Assembly: GCA_015058625.1 (NCBI GenBank)
Contig: SVCA01000008.1
Coordinates: 62,001-126,000, forward strand
Source of the DNA: Pseudoselenomonas ruminantium
GTDB taxonomy: Bacteria; Bacillota; Negativicutes; Selenomonadales; Selenomonadaceae
Length of the DNA: 64,000 nucleotides
Direction: 5' to 3'
How positions within the stretch are numbered: position 1 is the stretch's first letter; each line of letters starts with the position of its first letter. The translations under genes were made by a program, and so were the position numbers. Under the pieces are notes generated by a model. The model had not been told where the DNA came from, did not search any database, and saw nothing but the letters and a program-made list of their open reading frames with translations. Positions 1 to 8,782 of the stretch are shown piece by piece.

Positions 1-909
1 AAGAAAAGTGTAGAAATCCTTGGTCTTCCTATCATCAGCATTACGGAAGGCCGCGAGCTGGGCGTCAGCAAAACGCTCCTTATCGATGCTAAGAACGGCA
101 CGGTAGCAGCTATCACCATCGAAGATGCTGACTGGTACCGCGGTGTAAAACTCATTCCCTATGAGTCCGTTATTGCTATCGGTGACGATGCCGTAACCAT
201 CACCAACAGCGAAAACATCCTGACGCTGGATGCTGCTGGCGACTACGAAGCTCTGCTGGATGAAAATATCCGCATTATCGACACCAAAGCCATCACCAAG
301 TCCGGTACGATTCAGGGCAAAGTAACGGAACTCTACATCGGCGACGATGGCAAAATTGAAAAATGCGAAATCACTGCACCCGATGGCACCACTTCCGACA
401 TTGCAACCGACCAGATTTCCATCTTCGGTAAGCAGGTAACGGTTATTGACCCCACCGGGGAAAAAAAAAATAATGTAATGCCCAGTGCTCCTGAGGCTCC
501 GAAAGCTGCTCCCGCACAGCCGGAAGCTCCGAAGGCCGAAGCAGCACCGAAAGCTGAGGAAGCTCCCAAGGCTGCTGAACCTGCCAAGGCAGAAGAAGCA
601 CCGAAGGCTGCTGCTCCGAAAGAAGAAGCAAAACCAGAACCCAAGAAGGAAGCTCCGAAGGCTGCTCCTGCTCCCAAGGCTGAGCCCAAGAAAGAGGCTC
701 CGAAAGCAGATGCCGCTAAACAGGCCGCTGCTGACAAAGCGTCCGAAGAACGCCATCGCCGATTTCTCCTGGGTAAGAAGGCCGCTCGCGACATTAAGAT
801 GGATAACGGCATCGTTATCGTAGAAGCAGGTCAGGACATCACCGAGGAAGTTCTCCAGAAGGCAAAACTGGCTAACAAGTTCATCGAACTTTCCATGAAC
901 GTACAGTAA
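1..909 (+). CDS. PRC-barrel domain protein with Ala/Pro/Lys-rich tail (5' partial)
   Basis: The reading frame is open from base 1, so the start lies outside the window. The first ~155 residues look like two consecutive PRC-barrel type beta domains (GRELGVSKTLLID and GKVTELYIGDDGKIE are the conserved-looking stretches). A ~80-residue low-complexity linker of EAPKA-type repeats follows, then a ~55-residue charged C-terminal segment. PRC-barrels are small beta folds found in RNA-processing and photosystem proteins and in many uncharacterised bacterial proteins; the function here is unknown. A run of ten A at 461-470 sits exactly between the barrel part and the linker, and one extra A would give an immediate TAA. 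An in-frame ATG at 478 could serve as an internal start. A hairpin terminator follows. Confidence 0.75.
   Translation, partial: KKSVEILGLPIISITEGRELGVSKTLLIDAKNGTVAAITIEDADWYRGVKLIPYESVIAIGDDAVTITNSENILTLDAAGDYEALLDENIRIIDTKAITKSGTIQGKVTELYIGDDGKIEKCEITAPDGTTSDIATDQISIFGKQVTVIDPTGEKKNNVMPSAPEAPKAAPAQPEAPKAEAAPKAEEAPKAAEPAKAEEAPKAAAPKEEAKPEPKKEAPKAAPAPKAEPKKEAPKADAAKQAAADKASEERHRRFLLGKKAARDIKMDNGIVIVEAGQDITEEVLQKAKLANKFIELSMNVQ
484..735 (+). repeat. In-frame EAPKA-type low-complexity repeat
   Basis: Degenerate short repeats of gctccgaag/gaagctccg type encode Ala-Pro-Lys-Glu stretches in the PRC-barrel protein. Such linkers are extended and flexible and often vary in length between strains. 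Confidence 0.7.
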
Positions 910-915
910 GATAAC

Positions 916-953
916 AAAAATCCCTTCCGCAGATTGCGGAGGGGATTTTTTCG
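916..953 (+). terminator. Intrinsic terminator of the PRC-barrel gene
   Basis: An inverted repeat (AATCCCTTCCGCA, then TGCGGAGGGGATT) is followed by a T run, 7 bases after the stop codon. Confidence 0.85.
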
Positions 954-1044
954 TGCGGGCAGGAATACTTTCCCCTTATCGCGAAATAGTAACAAAAACG
1001 CAGATGTTTCGTGGCAGGAAAAGGCAGGAAAGGATGAGATTCTT

Positions 1045-3102
1045 ATGCACAAGCCACAGGGAAGTATCAAGACATTGTTCGTGGTCAGCATCATTCTGCT
1101 GACCGGTATACTGCTTGCCATTCAAACCTTTATCAACATTGGGCAGTTCAAAGGCAGTATGGAAGAGCAGGTTAAAGCCACCCTGACCGAGCAGTCCGGC
1201 TCCATTGCCGGGAAACTTGACCAGCGCATTTTGCAGGTAGCTCAGAAAACCGCAGGGCTGGCCAGCGGCGTCACCCAGCTGAAAACTTACGACACAGATG
1301 TAATGTACGGCATGGCGGACGGTTATGTGCTCTCTGACCCGCTGATTATCGGCAGCGGCTTCTGGTTCGAGCCCTTCGCCTATCAGGCAGACATCGATTA
1401 TTTTGGCCCCTACCGCGCCAAGAACAACAACGGTTCCGTGGATTTGGACATGGAGTACAGCAACGCCGAATACGGCTACACCAAATTCGACTGGTATCAG
1501 AATGCCATGAAGGCCCCCGGCAAGGTAGCCTGGACCGGCCCCTATCTTGACGAGATGAGCGGCACCACGATGCTGACCAGCGCCGCCGCCGTGCAGAAGA
1601 ACGGCAAAAACGTGGGCACCGTCACCGTGGATATCGGCATCACCGAACTCGAAGACTATGTCAAAGGCATTCAGGTCGGACAGAACGGCTACGCCTTCCT
1701 CGTCAGTCAGGAAGGTTTCTATCTGGCTTCCCGTGACGACAGCAAGAACATGAAGGCCAAAATCACCGAAGAATCCTCTCCAGAACTGGCCTCCCTCGGG
1801 CAAAAGATTGTCGGCCTCACGGAAGTTTCCCTGACGGAAAGCGATGTATTTGGCGAGGACAGTTATGTGATGGCCGCACCACTCTGTATCGACAACATGA
1901 AACTGGTACTTGTGGCGCCCAAGGCCGACTATACCGGCCCCATCACCAAATCCATCTACCTCAGCATCATTATGGCCGCTCTGGTCATGCTCATCCTCTG
2001 CACCGCCATGATTGTGATTTTCAACCGGCGCATTGGCGGCCCCATCCATCACCTCATGGAAGAAGCCGCCAAAATTGCCGACGGCAATCTCCAGAGCCAG
2101 CTCCGTATCGCAGCTGACGACGAAATGGGTGCCCTTGGTAACTCCCTTAACCATATGGTAGCCAACCTGCGCAAGGTTATCGGTCAGGTCAACGATATGT
2201 CCCAGCAGGTAGCCGCCGCCAGTGAAGAACTCACCGCCAGTGCAGACCAGTCTGCCCAGGCCTCCCATATGGTAGCAGACAGCATCGTCTCCATTGCCGA
2301 AGGTGCCAGCGAACAGGCTATCGATGCCGGCAATATTCAGGCCACCGCCGAACAGGTGACCGAATCCGCCCAAGACATCGTCAAAGGCACCAAACAGGTC
2401 TACGACCACGCGATACAGGCCAAAGACCGAATCACCACCGGCCGCCAATCCATCGTACAGGCCGTAGAACAGATGAACAACATCACCGCCAGCACCGACA
2501 GCATTCAGGCCTCCATTGAAAAGCTCGACACCAGCTCGCAAAAAATTGCCGACATCGTGCAGATGATTACCGGCATTGCCGAACAGACCAACCTGCTGGC
2601 CCTGAACGCCGCCATCGAAGCGGCCAGAGCCGGAGAAGCAGGCCGTGGCTTTGCCGTAGTTGCCGACGAGGTACGCAAACTGGCCGAAAGCTCCAACCAG
2701 TCCTCCCAGCAGATTGCCCAGTTGGTTCAGAGCAACCTGCAGGATATGAAATCGGCCGTTGAAGCCAGCCACAGCGGTGCCCAAAGCGTACAGTCCGGCA
2801 TTGCCACCGTGCAGTCCGCCGACAAAGTCTTTGAAGAAATCGTCGCTGTCATAGACGACTTGACCAACCAGATACAAACAATCGCCAAAGGCATCGAATC
2901 CATGGCCGCAGAAAACGAACGCATGCTGCAAGCCAGCATCAACATCGCCAATACCAGCGGCAAAAACTCCGACGAAGCCCAGTCCGTATCCGCCGCCGGC
3001 GAAGAACAAAGCGCCTCCATGCACGAAATCTCCGACGCCGCCCGCAATATGGCAACACTAGCCGGAGATTTGCAGGCAGAGATGCAAAAGTTTAAATTGT
3101 AA
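1045..3102 (+). CDS. Methyl-accepting chemotaxis protein (dCache-HAMP-MA)
   Basis: A 685-residue chemoreceptor. The start at 1045 is chosen because AGGAAAGG lies just upstream; the longer open frame from 934 would run through the preceding terminator. One membrane helix at about residues 10-32 leads into a ~250-residue periplasmic sensor that resembles a double Cache domain, then a second helix at about 290-312, a HAMP linker ([17 protein letters not shown]) and a long coiled-coil signalling domain. The hairpin tip carries the family hallmark [19 protein letters not shown], followed by [18 protein letters not shown]. It senses an external ligand and controls CheA; the ligand cannot be told from sequence, although dCache receptors often bind amino acids. 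It is monocistronic, with its own terminator. Confidence 0.95.
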   Translation: MHKPQGSIKTLFVVSIILLTGILLAIQTFINIGQFKGSMEEQVKATLTEQSGSIAGKLDQRILQVAQKTAGLASGVTQLKTYDTDVMYGMADGYVLSDPLIIGSGFWFEPFAYQADIDYFGPYRAKNNNGSVDLDMEYSNAEYGYTKFDWYQNAMKAPGKVAWTGPYLDEMSGTTMLTSAAAVQKNGKNVGTVTVDIGITELEDYVKGIQVGQNGYAFLVSQEGFYLASRDDSKNMKAKITEESSPELASLGQKIVGLTEVSLTESDVFGEDSYVMAAPLCIDNMKLVLVAPKADYTGPITKSIYLSIIMAALVMLILCTAMIVIFNRRIGGPIHHLMEEAAKIADGNLQSQLRIAADDEMGALGNSLNHMVANLRKVIGQVNDMSQQVAAASEELTASADQSAQASHMVADSIVSIAEGASEQAIDAGNIQATAEQVTESAQDIVKGTKQVYDHAIQAKDRITTGRQSIVQAVEQMNNITASTDSIQASIEKLDTSSQKIADIVQMITGIAEQTNLLALNAAIEAARAGEAGRGFAVVADEVRKLAESSNQSSQQIAQLVQSNLQDMKSAVEASHSGAQSVQSGIATVQSADKVFEEIVAVIDDLTNQIQTIAKGIESMAAENERMLQASINIANTSGKNSDEAQSVSAAGEEQSASMHEISDAARNMATLAGDLQAEMQKFKL

Positions 3103-3114
3103 AAACCATATATA

Positions 3115-3163
3115 AAGTAAGGCACGAGCAGCTCCATTCCACTGCTCGTGCCTTACTTTATTA
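3115..3163. terminator. Bidirectional terminator between convergent genes
   Basis: A perfect 17-bp inverted repeat, 3115-3131 with 3142-3158, encloses a 10-nt loop. A-rich and T-rich flanks on the two sides suit both the chemoreceptor gene and the convergent resolvase-like gene. Confidence 0.9.
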
Positions 3164-3172
3164 AATTTTTCC

Positions 3173-3745
3173 TTATTTATCCCCTTGCCGATACCGCTTC
3201 GCCATACGGAAAAAGGTTGACCGCGATAATTTCAGCTTGTGGCAAGCCTCTATAGCACTGATATCCCTTGCCTGCCACTGCTCAAACACACACTTCCAAT
3301 CCTTAGGATAATCAATAGCCGGGCGTCCGAATTGACGGCCGGCCTTGCGTGCTGCCTGAATTCCCTCTTTTTGCCGAACCAGCCGCTGCACCTGCGCAGC
3401 CTCCTTATGCTGCTGCCAAACCTGTAGGACTTCTTTTACCGTCCGATAGACCAAGGCCGTTGACGACGTATCCAGCTCCTGCAAAGTTATTGGCAGTTCC
3501 AAGACCACCAACCGAATCTCATGTTGCAGGAAATAATCCAGCTCCTCACCAATAGGCCCATCACTATCTCCCAAAGAAGATAACGCCGTCACCATCAGCG
3601 TATCCCCCTCGCGCAGAAACCGCCGAAGCATCCGGTACTGTCCACGTTCCGGCATATCCTCCAAGATGACATCTACGCCAGCATAAACCTGTAAAGCGTC
3701 AACATCTGCACTATTTTCCGCATATCCATAAGTCTTAGCTGGCAT
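3173..3745 (-). CDS. Degenerate serine resolvase-like protein with C-terminal HTH
   Basis: A 190-residue protein with the layout of small serine recombinases (resolvase/invertase): an N-terminal catalytic fold beginning TYGYAENS, a long helix ending in KEGIQAARKAGRQFGRP, then a helix-turn-helix with LSRSTFFRMAKRY. By eye against gamma-delta resolvase the nucleophilic Ser is kept (YAENS for YARVS). The active-site arginines appear lost: R8 is E, and the DRLGRD motif (R68 and R71) reads SSLGDS. It is therefore probably not an active recombinase and may work as a DNA-binding regulator. ATG 3745 is preferred over GTG 3754 because GGGAGG sits 8 nt upstream. It lies at the far 3' end of the glycan locus. 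Confidence 0.75.
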   Translation of the reverse strand: MPAKTYGYAENSADVDALQVYAGVDVILEDMPERGQYRMLRRFLREGDTLMVTALSSLGDSDGPIGEELDYFLQHEIRLVVLELPITLQELDTSSTALVYRTVKEVLQVWQQHKEAAQVQRLVRQKEGIQAARKAGRQFGRPAIDYPKDWKCVFEQWQARDISAIEACHKLKLSRSTFFRMAKRYRQGDK

Positions 3746-3785
3746 AAACATCACCTCCCAGCAAATCTAAATATTCGCCCTTGCA

Positions 3786-4091
3786 TTACAGCCTATTCCA
3801 TTCTTTCTCTATAAATTCTTTCAAGCTAAGGCGTTTCAAATGCATGCCGTCAAAAAAGCTTTACCATCTAATCCCATATCTACCGGATTATAACTACCTA
3901 TAACTTTTATACTATTTTCCCGTGCATAATTCCTAAACCATTCTTCAGCCTGAAACATATATTTATATCGCTCTGTCTGATGCGATGCTCATATAATCAT
4001 CAGTCAAATGCTTCTACCAGCGAATTTCATCATTATGACGATTAAGCAGCCTTCCTCCCCCTACAACATAAATTTGAATATTTAATAAAAG
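3786..4091 (-). pseudogene. Decayed gene remnant (SGNH-hydrolase-like C-terminus)
   Basis: Read on the minus strand, three frame segments join into one plausible protein end: IYVVGGGRLLNRHNDEIRW, a TAG stop, KHLTDDYMSIAS, a frame change, HQTERYKYMFQAEEWFRNYA and SYNPVDMGLDGK, a second frame change, then FFDGMHLKRLSLKEF and a stop at 3786. The DGMHL element resembles the last block (DxxH) of SGNH/GDSL hydrolases. With one nonsense codon and two frameshifts it is dead. It begins directly after the neuC stop, in the same frame, so the original start is gone. It was probably once a cargo gene of the glycan locus. The family call is tentative; the decayed state is well supported. Confidence 0.6.
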
Positions 4092-5246
4092 TTAGTATAA
4101 ATCATAAAACCTCTTATACTTATATGAATTGTTTCTTATTGTTTTTAATATTATAACAGTGTTATCATAATAATTTCGCACAGAATCCATCTGATAATAT
4201 GGGTTAAATATACGCTCTGCCCTATTCCGCAAAACCACTCTATCCATCGCATTATTTATTGCAACTTCATTACAATTCACATCAATAACCGAATTCCCTC
4301 TAGCTCTTCCTGCCTGTCGATCACCTATATTAATCGTATAAGTTTCCAAAGATGGTGCTTCAATCAACCCAGAAGAAGAATTTCCCAACAGAGCAATAGA
4401 GTGTTTCACCAAATAATGATAACCATCTGTTGGTAGGTTCTCAAAATAGGAACAATTTTTATTACTTGATACATAATCTTTTACCTTAAGACGAATAAAA
4501 TCAGAATATGTATCTGCATTCACACCTAAAAACACAAACTTATAGTTCTTATATTTATCAATAGCTTTCAACACTTCATCTATCTGAGATTCAACGCTTA
4601 CATTCGTCAATGTCTCAGGATGAAACAAAACGACAAAATATTTTTTTCCTATTAATTGTCGTATTTCCTGCGGAACCATTGTCTCATCTATATGCAGGCA
4701 ATTTTCAGCGCCTAAGGCCCCAAGGTTAAATACCCGCTCAGGATTTTCTCCCAACTGGATGACTCTCTGTCTGTATTCTTCTGTGGCCGTAAAATGAAAC
4801 ATGCTCATTTTTGTAATGGAATGACGTATAAACTCATCATAATTTCCATAGGTCAGTTCACCGCCATGAATATGCAGAATCGTTATCCTGTTCATTGCTG
4901 CAGCTGTTGCCACAGAAAGCATTTCATACCGGTCGCCCAATATAATCAGCAAATCCGGCTGATTGTCATAGAAAAATGCACCGAATTTATCCAGCGCCAC
5001 TGCCATAGAATGGGTTACACTCTTATTACTAGATGAATCGAGTTCAATGTCGATTTCCTTAGCAATCTTAAACCCGTCACGGTAAATCAGCTCCACTTGA
5101 TGCCCGAACTTCGAACTAAGAAGGGCACCTGTTACCAAAATCGACAAGTCTATCCGATTATCTTCATCAAGACACCGCAAATAATTGCGCACAATTCCAT
5201 AATCAGCTCTTGAACCAGTAGCAAAGACCACCTTATACTTATCCAT
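4092..5246 (-). CDS. neuC: UDP-N-acetylglucosamine 2-epimerase (hydrolysing), NeuC/LegG type
   Basis: A 384-residue GT-B fold enzyme that converts UDP-GlcNAc, or a related UDP-diacetamido sugar, to the free 2-epimer, the first committed step to a nonulosonic acid. The N-terminus FATGSRADYG and the central HIHGGELTYGNYDEFIRH, with the HGGE signature, are typical of hydrolysing 2-epimerases; GNSSSGLIEAPS near residue 290 is the UDP-binding region. Length is normal. It overlaps neuA upstream by 8 nt. Sequence alone does not separate NeuC (ManNAc, sialic acid) from LegG (legionaminic acid). Confidence 0.9.
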   Translation of the reverse strand: MDKYKVVFATGSRADYGIVRNYLRCLDEDNRIDLSILVTGALLSSKFGHQVELIYRDGFKIAKEIDIELDSSSNKSVTHSMAVALDKFGAFFYDNQPDLLIILGDRYEMLSVATAAAMNRITILHIHGGELTYGNYDEFIRHSITKMSMFHFTATEEYRQRVIQLGENPERVFNLGALGAENCLHIDETMVPQEIRQLIGKKYFVVLFHPETLTNVSVESQIDEVLKAIDKYKNYKFVFLGVNADTYSDFIRLKVKDYVSSNKNCSYFENLPTDGYHYLVKHSIALLGNSSSGLIEAPSLETYTINIGDRQAGRARGNSVIDVNCNEVAINNAMDRVVLRNRAERIFNPYYQMDSVRNYYDNTVIILKTIRNNSYKYKRFYDLY

Positions 5247-5937
5247 TGCTATGACCTGCCTTCAATCTTTCTTCCATACATAAGCTTGCCAACCGATAAT
5301 CCAAAGTATTATCCACATCAATGGAATCCACATCATTCATGATGTATCCAATAGCTCTTGCACCAAAGAAATGCTTTTGCTTTAAGTACGGTTCAACCTT
5401 CCCGATAAAAATTGCTCCATTAGGGCTGTAATCTACCACGCCCTGCCTGCGATAGTTTGCAAAGTCCGCATCAAAATGCTTTAGGGACATATCCTCCTCC
5501 ACAGGCTTAACCAACAAGTGATTGTGTTCGGCTACCTTCATTGAAACCAAAAAATCAAACCTATTGATGTTACGCTCAAATACTTCTATAGCTTCCTTTA
5601 TATTCTGAGTCGTTCTTAATGGCGAGGTCGGTTGCAACAACACAAAGTAATCAAAATCATGGTTTATTTGGCTGAAAAGATCTTCCAGCACCATATAGGT
5701 GGTTGCTGTATCACTTGCCAGCGATTCATCGCGATACATGACCTCTGCACCACATTTTTCGCCAATTTTGCCATACTTCACAGAGTCCGTGGATAGAATG
5801 ATACGGTCAAAACAGGCAGCCTCCAAGGCTGCCTCAATTGAATAATTCATCATCGGCTTTCCGCACAATTCCATTATATTCTTGTCTTCTAGGCCCTTGG
5901 ACCCCGACCTAGCCAGTATAATTGCTATTTTTCTCAT
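5239..5937 (-). CDS. neuA: CMP-nonulosonate (sialic/legionaminic acid) cytidylyltransferase
   Basis: A 232-residue single-domain enzyme that activates a nonulosonic acid with CTP. It opens with the nucleotide-binding loop AIILARSGSKGLEDKN, followed by the family pattern GKPMMNYSIEAA, STDS and LLQPTSPLR. It lacks the C-terminal esterase seen in E. coli NeuA, but the gene just upstream encodes such an esterase fused to a broken copy of this domain. It overlaps both neighbours (ATGA with the upstream gene, 8 nt with neuC), so translation is probably coupled. Confidence 0.92.
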   Translation of the reverse strand: MRKIAIILARSGSKGLEDKNIMELCGKPMMNYSIEAALEAACFDRIILSTDSVKYGKIGEKCGAEVMYRDESLASDTATTYMVLEDLFSQINHDFDYFVLLQPTSPLRTTQNIKEAIEVFERNINRFDFLVSMKVAEHNHLLVKPVEEDMSLKHFDADFANYRRQGVVDYSPNGAIFIGKVEPYLKQKHFFGARAIGYIMNDVDSIDVDNTLDYRLASLCMEERLKAGHSNG

Positions 5938-7073
5938 AAATTTAATTCCTGCAACTTTTTTTCCACAACAGCCTGCAAAACGGCATAGCCTTCCTCGTTC
6001 AAGTGTAGTCCGTCTTTGGTGTAACCTTCTGCCAAATGGCCATATTGGTCATCCAGAAAGGCCAACTCCATCCATTCTACATTTGATATAAGTTCTTTTC
6101 GCAATGCTTCATTCAGCTGGTCAATCAAGGCATTATTTCTGTCCAGTCTGCCGTTTACGTGTGCACAAGCCATAAACAAAATCGGAGCCTGCCCATTATG
6201 CCTGCGTATGTAATCCAAATTCTTCCGGATGCTATGCGTTATCTCGTCCAGCGTATGTTCGTAAACAATATCATTTGTTCCATGCATGACAATAAAGGCA
6301 TCGGCTTCACAGTTAAGCTTCCCCTGCTGTAATATTTTTTCATCATAAGCAAAGCTCGAAATCCCGGAAATACCGCAGTTTCTGACTTTATAGCCCCCAA
6401 GCTCTGCAATATTCCACTGATCCAGCTGAGAATGCCCCACCAGGCAGATTGATTTATCTGGGTTGCTATGGGACAGGATTTCCTGCTTGTCAGCGATGAT
6501 GTTATCAATCATCTGTTCAAGGATAACTCCTGACTCCTGCTTCTTTTTAAGCACCAATGCCAGCTCAAAATCATTCCTGCTGTTTACTACAACCATTTCT
6601 TGAGGAGGAACCAGATAAAGGTATGTTTTTCTTTTGCCCACTCCCTTAAAAATAGCAAAGGCATTGCTTTCTTCCAGCTTTGTGCCGCTATAAAGCGGTA
6701 GAATATCTTTCTCATGGTTGTATGCTGGGACATTTGCAGCCGATACTACTGCGCAATCAGCCTGGCCTATATGTTCAAATCGTTCCATGGCTCCCCGCAG
6801 TGTATCCACGGACAAGCAAGGCGCATAACCAGAAATCCAAACAGTCATTCCCTCATAATCCGGCAACTCCGCACATATCTCCACATTATCATAGTGCATA
6901 CGGCAATAATCTCTGATAAATGCAGATTGAGTCAATACAGTAAACATCTCCCCTCCCCGCATGGACATGACACTTTCTATTGCCCAAGCGAAACAGGGCT
7001 TGCCCCAAATGCCTAATTCCAGAAACTGATTTTCCAGCTTGCCATTATGTCGACAATCGACCACATACCTCAC
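5934..7073 (-). CDS. Degenerate NeuA-like domain fused to SGNH esterase
   Basis: A 379-residue two-domain protein. Residues 1-200 follow the cytidylyltransferase fold (GKPCFAWAIESV matches NeuA GKPMMNYSIEAA), but the CTP-binding loop is replaced by CRHNGKLENQFLELG, without the ARxGSKGxxxKN motif, so catalysis is unlikely. Residues 205-379 form an SGNH hydrolase with GHS at about 213 (block I), HGTND at about 264 (block III) and DGLHL at about 354 (block V with Asp and His). E. coli K1 and group B Streptococcus NeuA carry a similar C-terminal O-acetylesterase. Here the active transferase and the esterase are on separate genes. Likely role: removal of O-acetyl groups from the nonulosonic acid, opposite the neuD-like gene. 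Confidence 0.7.
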   Translation of the reverse strand: MRYVVDCRHNGKLENQFLELGIWGKPCFAWAIESVMSMRGGEMFTVLTQSAFIRDYCRMHYDNVEICAELPDYEGMTVWISGYAPCLSVDTLRGAMERFEHIGQADCAVVSAANVPAYNHEKDILPLYSGTKLEESNAFAIFKGVGKRKTYLYLVPPQEMVVVNSRNDFELALVLKKKQESGVILEQMIDNIIADKQEILSHSNPDKSICLVGHSQLDQWNIAELGGYKVRNCGISGISSFAYDEKILQQGKLNCEADAFIVMHGTNDIVYEHTLDEITHSIRKNLDYIRRHNGQAPILFMACAHVNGRLDRNNALIDQLNEALRKELISNVEWMELAFLDDQYGHLAEGYTKDGLHLNEEGYAVLQAVVEKKLQELNL

Positions 7074-7085
7074 TTATCCCCACTC

Positions 7086-8126
7086 CTATTCCTGCCCAGC
7101 AAATCCTTCTGCCCTAATCAATTCATCTGCCTGAAAATCCCGCTCCGCCTTCCGGCCAAGGATTTCATACCACTGCATAGGGCTGATTCCATCCCCTGGA
7201 CGTTTGCAGGTAATATTGTCAGCAGAAAACTTTTCACCTTCTTTAATGTCTTTTCTAGCTACAATCGACTTGCGGGCAACAATTTTATTCTTGCGCTCGG
7301 ATTCGGTAACGATTTTATGCCCTATTCCTGCTATCTTTTCCATCCGCCGTACATTATTCACCAATAAGCGCAATTCCTTCGGCGTTGCCGAAGCTTTATG
7401 ATCAGGCCCCGGCAGATTCTTGTCCAGCGTAAAGTGTTTTTCAACCAGGGTAATCCCCAAGATAGCTGCACCAACAGCGGCTACGTATCCTACGGAATGG
7501 TCAGAAAAACCTATTGCCATCTGCGGGAAATGTTCCTGTAAATCTTTTATCGCTAAAAGATTTACATCCTCATCCGGGGTTGGATATTCCGTATTGCAAT
7601 GTAGCAGGATAATATCAGCTGGTTCTGTCCCTGCTTCGGTCAGGATTGCAAGGCATTTTCTGATTTCTTCTATAGTTGCCATCCCAGTCGACAGAATGAT
7701 TTTTTTGCCATCTGCTTTGATACTGCCGATTTTCTCCAAGTAAGGCAGATTGGTAATCTCGCCAGAAGGAATCTTCCATAATTTTTGCCCAATGGATTCC
7801 AGAAACTCTACCGAGCCAATATCAAAAGGGGTGGAAAATACCACCAGCCCCAGGCTTTCGGCATAAGCCTTCAATTCCAGATAATCGGCCTGCGATAGCT
7901 CAAGTTTCGCCGTCATTTCCAGCTGACTATCCGCTGTACCCGTTGTCTGCTTTTGGTACTCCGCCTTGGGTGCATAGCGTGATATGAGCTCCGCTGCCTT
8001 GAACATCTGGAACTTCACCGCATCCACGCCGCAGGCTTTTGCTTCATCCACTAATTTATACGCCATTTCTTTGCTGCCGTTATGGTTGCAGCCTATTTCG
8101 GCCACGATGAACACTTTATTCACCAT
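7086..8126 (-). CDS. neuB: Nonulosonic acid synthase (NeuB/LegI family)
   Basis: A 346-residue TIM-barrel enzyme that condenses phosphoenolpyruvate with ManNAc, or a 6-deoxy-diacetamido hexose, to give sialic or legionaminic acid. VAEIGCNHNG, VKFQMFKAAEL, KIPSGEITNLPYL, LLHCNTEYPTP and GFSDHS match the family, and the last ~60 residues (ARKSIVARKDIKEGE on) form the antifreeze-like SAF domain that closes over the active site. ATG 8126 follows a run of seven G that acts as the ribosome site; TTG 8144 is the alternative. It follows neuD closely, in one operon with neuA and neuC. Confidence 0.92.
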   Translation of the reverse strand: MVNKVFIVAEIGCNHNGSKEMAYKLVDEAKACGVDAVKFQMFKAAELISRYAPKAEYQKQTTGTADSQLEMTAKLELSQADYLELKAYAESLGLVVFSTPFDIGSVEFLESIGQKLWKIPSGEITNLPYLEKIGSIKADGKKIILSTGMATIEEIRKCLAILTEAGTEPADIILLHCNTEYPTPDEDVNLLAIKDLQEHFPQMAIGFSDHSVGYVAAVGAAILGITLVEKHFTLDKNLPGPDHKASATPKELRLLVNNVRRMEKIAGIGHKIVTESERKNKIVARKSIVARKDIKEGEKFSADNITCKRPGDGISPMQWYEILGRKAERDFQADELIRAEGFAGQE

Positions 8127-8136
8127 ATCCCCCCCT

Positions 8137-8769
8137 TTATCCAAACGTAGGTTTCTGCTTAATAAATTTTGCAGGAACGCCTGCTACGGTTATTGCATCA
8201 CCGACATCTTTCGTGACAACAGCACCGGCTCCCACAGTTGACCATGTGCCAATGGATGTCTGTCCCAAAGTAACGGAACAGGTTCCGATAAAGGTACCCT
8301 CACCTACCATCACATCGCCATTAATGACCGCATTTGTGGAAATATTAACATGATTTCCGACTTTGCACCCATGCTCTACCAAAGATTTCGTATTGATGAT
8401 GCAGTCATCCCCTATGCAAGCCTTGCTGTTCACCACGGACATTTTTCCGAAAAAGCATCCCGTGCCGATATGTGCTTCTGGGGAAATGATGGCCGACCGG
8501 TCAACCACATTGATGAGCCTGAGTTTCCTCTCAGTCAGGCGGTCAAACCACTTTTTACGGATTTCATTGTTGCCAATGGCGATAAAGTAGAAATACTTTT
8601 CTGGAGCTTGTACCTCATCCAGACTATGCCATATAATCGGATGCCCTAAATGCTCTTCCTCCTGGGAAAATTCATCCAGAAAGCCCTTAATCTGGTAATT
8701 GTAGTAATCTATAGAATCGAGGACCGACTTGGCATAGCCGCCGGCCCCGATTACAATCAGTCTCTCCAT
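8137..8769 (-). CDS. neuD: NeuD-like sugar acyltransferase
   Basis: A 210-residue left-handed beta-helix acetyltransferase. The N-terminal Rossmann-like part (LIVIGAGGYAKSVLDS) binds the substrate and is followed by hexapeptide repeats (AHIGTGCFFGKMSVV, VGEGTFIGTCSVTLG) and the cap VAGVPAKFI. The NeuD/PglD family O- or N-acetylates sialic acids and 4-amino sugars with acetyl-CoA. Position between the amidotransferase and neuB suggests it acts on the nonulosonic acid or its precursor. ATG 8769 has AAGAGG upstream; the open frame reaches 14 codons further but has no ribosome site there. Confidence 0.8.
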   Translation of the reverse strand: MERLIVIGAGGYAKSVLDSIDYYNYQIKGFLDEFSQEEEHLGHPIIWHSLDEVQAPEKYFYFIAIGNNEIRKKWFDRLTERKLRLINVVDRSAIISPEAHIGTGCFFGKMSVVNSKACIGDDCIINTKSLVEHGCKVGNHVNISTNAVINGDVMVGEGTFIGTCSVTLGQTSIGTWSTVGAGAVVTKDVGDAITVAGVPAKFIKQKPTFG

Positions 8770-8782
8770 GAAAATATGCCTC

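Noticed and set aside
484-735. CRISPR-like or tandem DNA repeat array
   Set aside because: The repeats are short, in frame and of EAPKA coding type without spacers. No CRISPR array or cas gene was seen in the window.
934-1044. Longer N-terminus of the chemoreceptor from 934
   Set aside because: It would overlap the preceding terminator and lacks a ribosome site; the membrane helix begins sensibly from ATG 1045.
976-3024. A 682-codon open frame on the minus strand
   Set aside because: It lies fully opposite the chemoreceptor gene, is Gly/Val/His rich as expected for a GC-rich shadow frame, and has no ribosome site or family motif.
3173-4091. An integron or mobile element end at the resolvase-like gene
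   Set aside because: No terminal inverted repeats, target duplications or res-like site were found, and the recombinase seems inactive.
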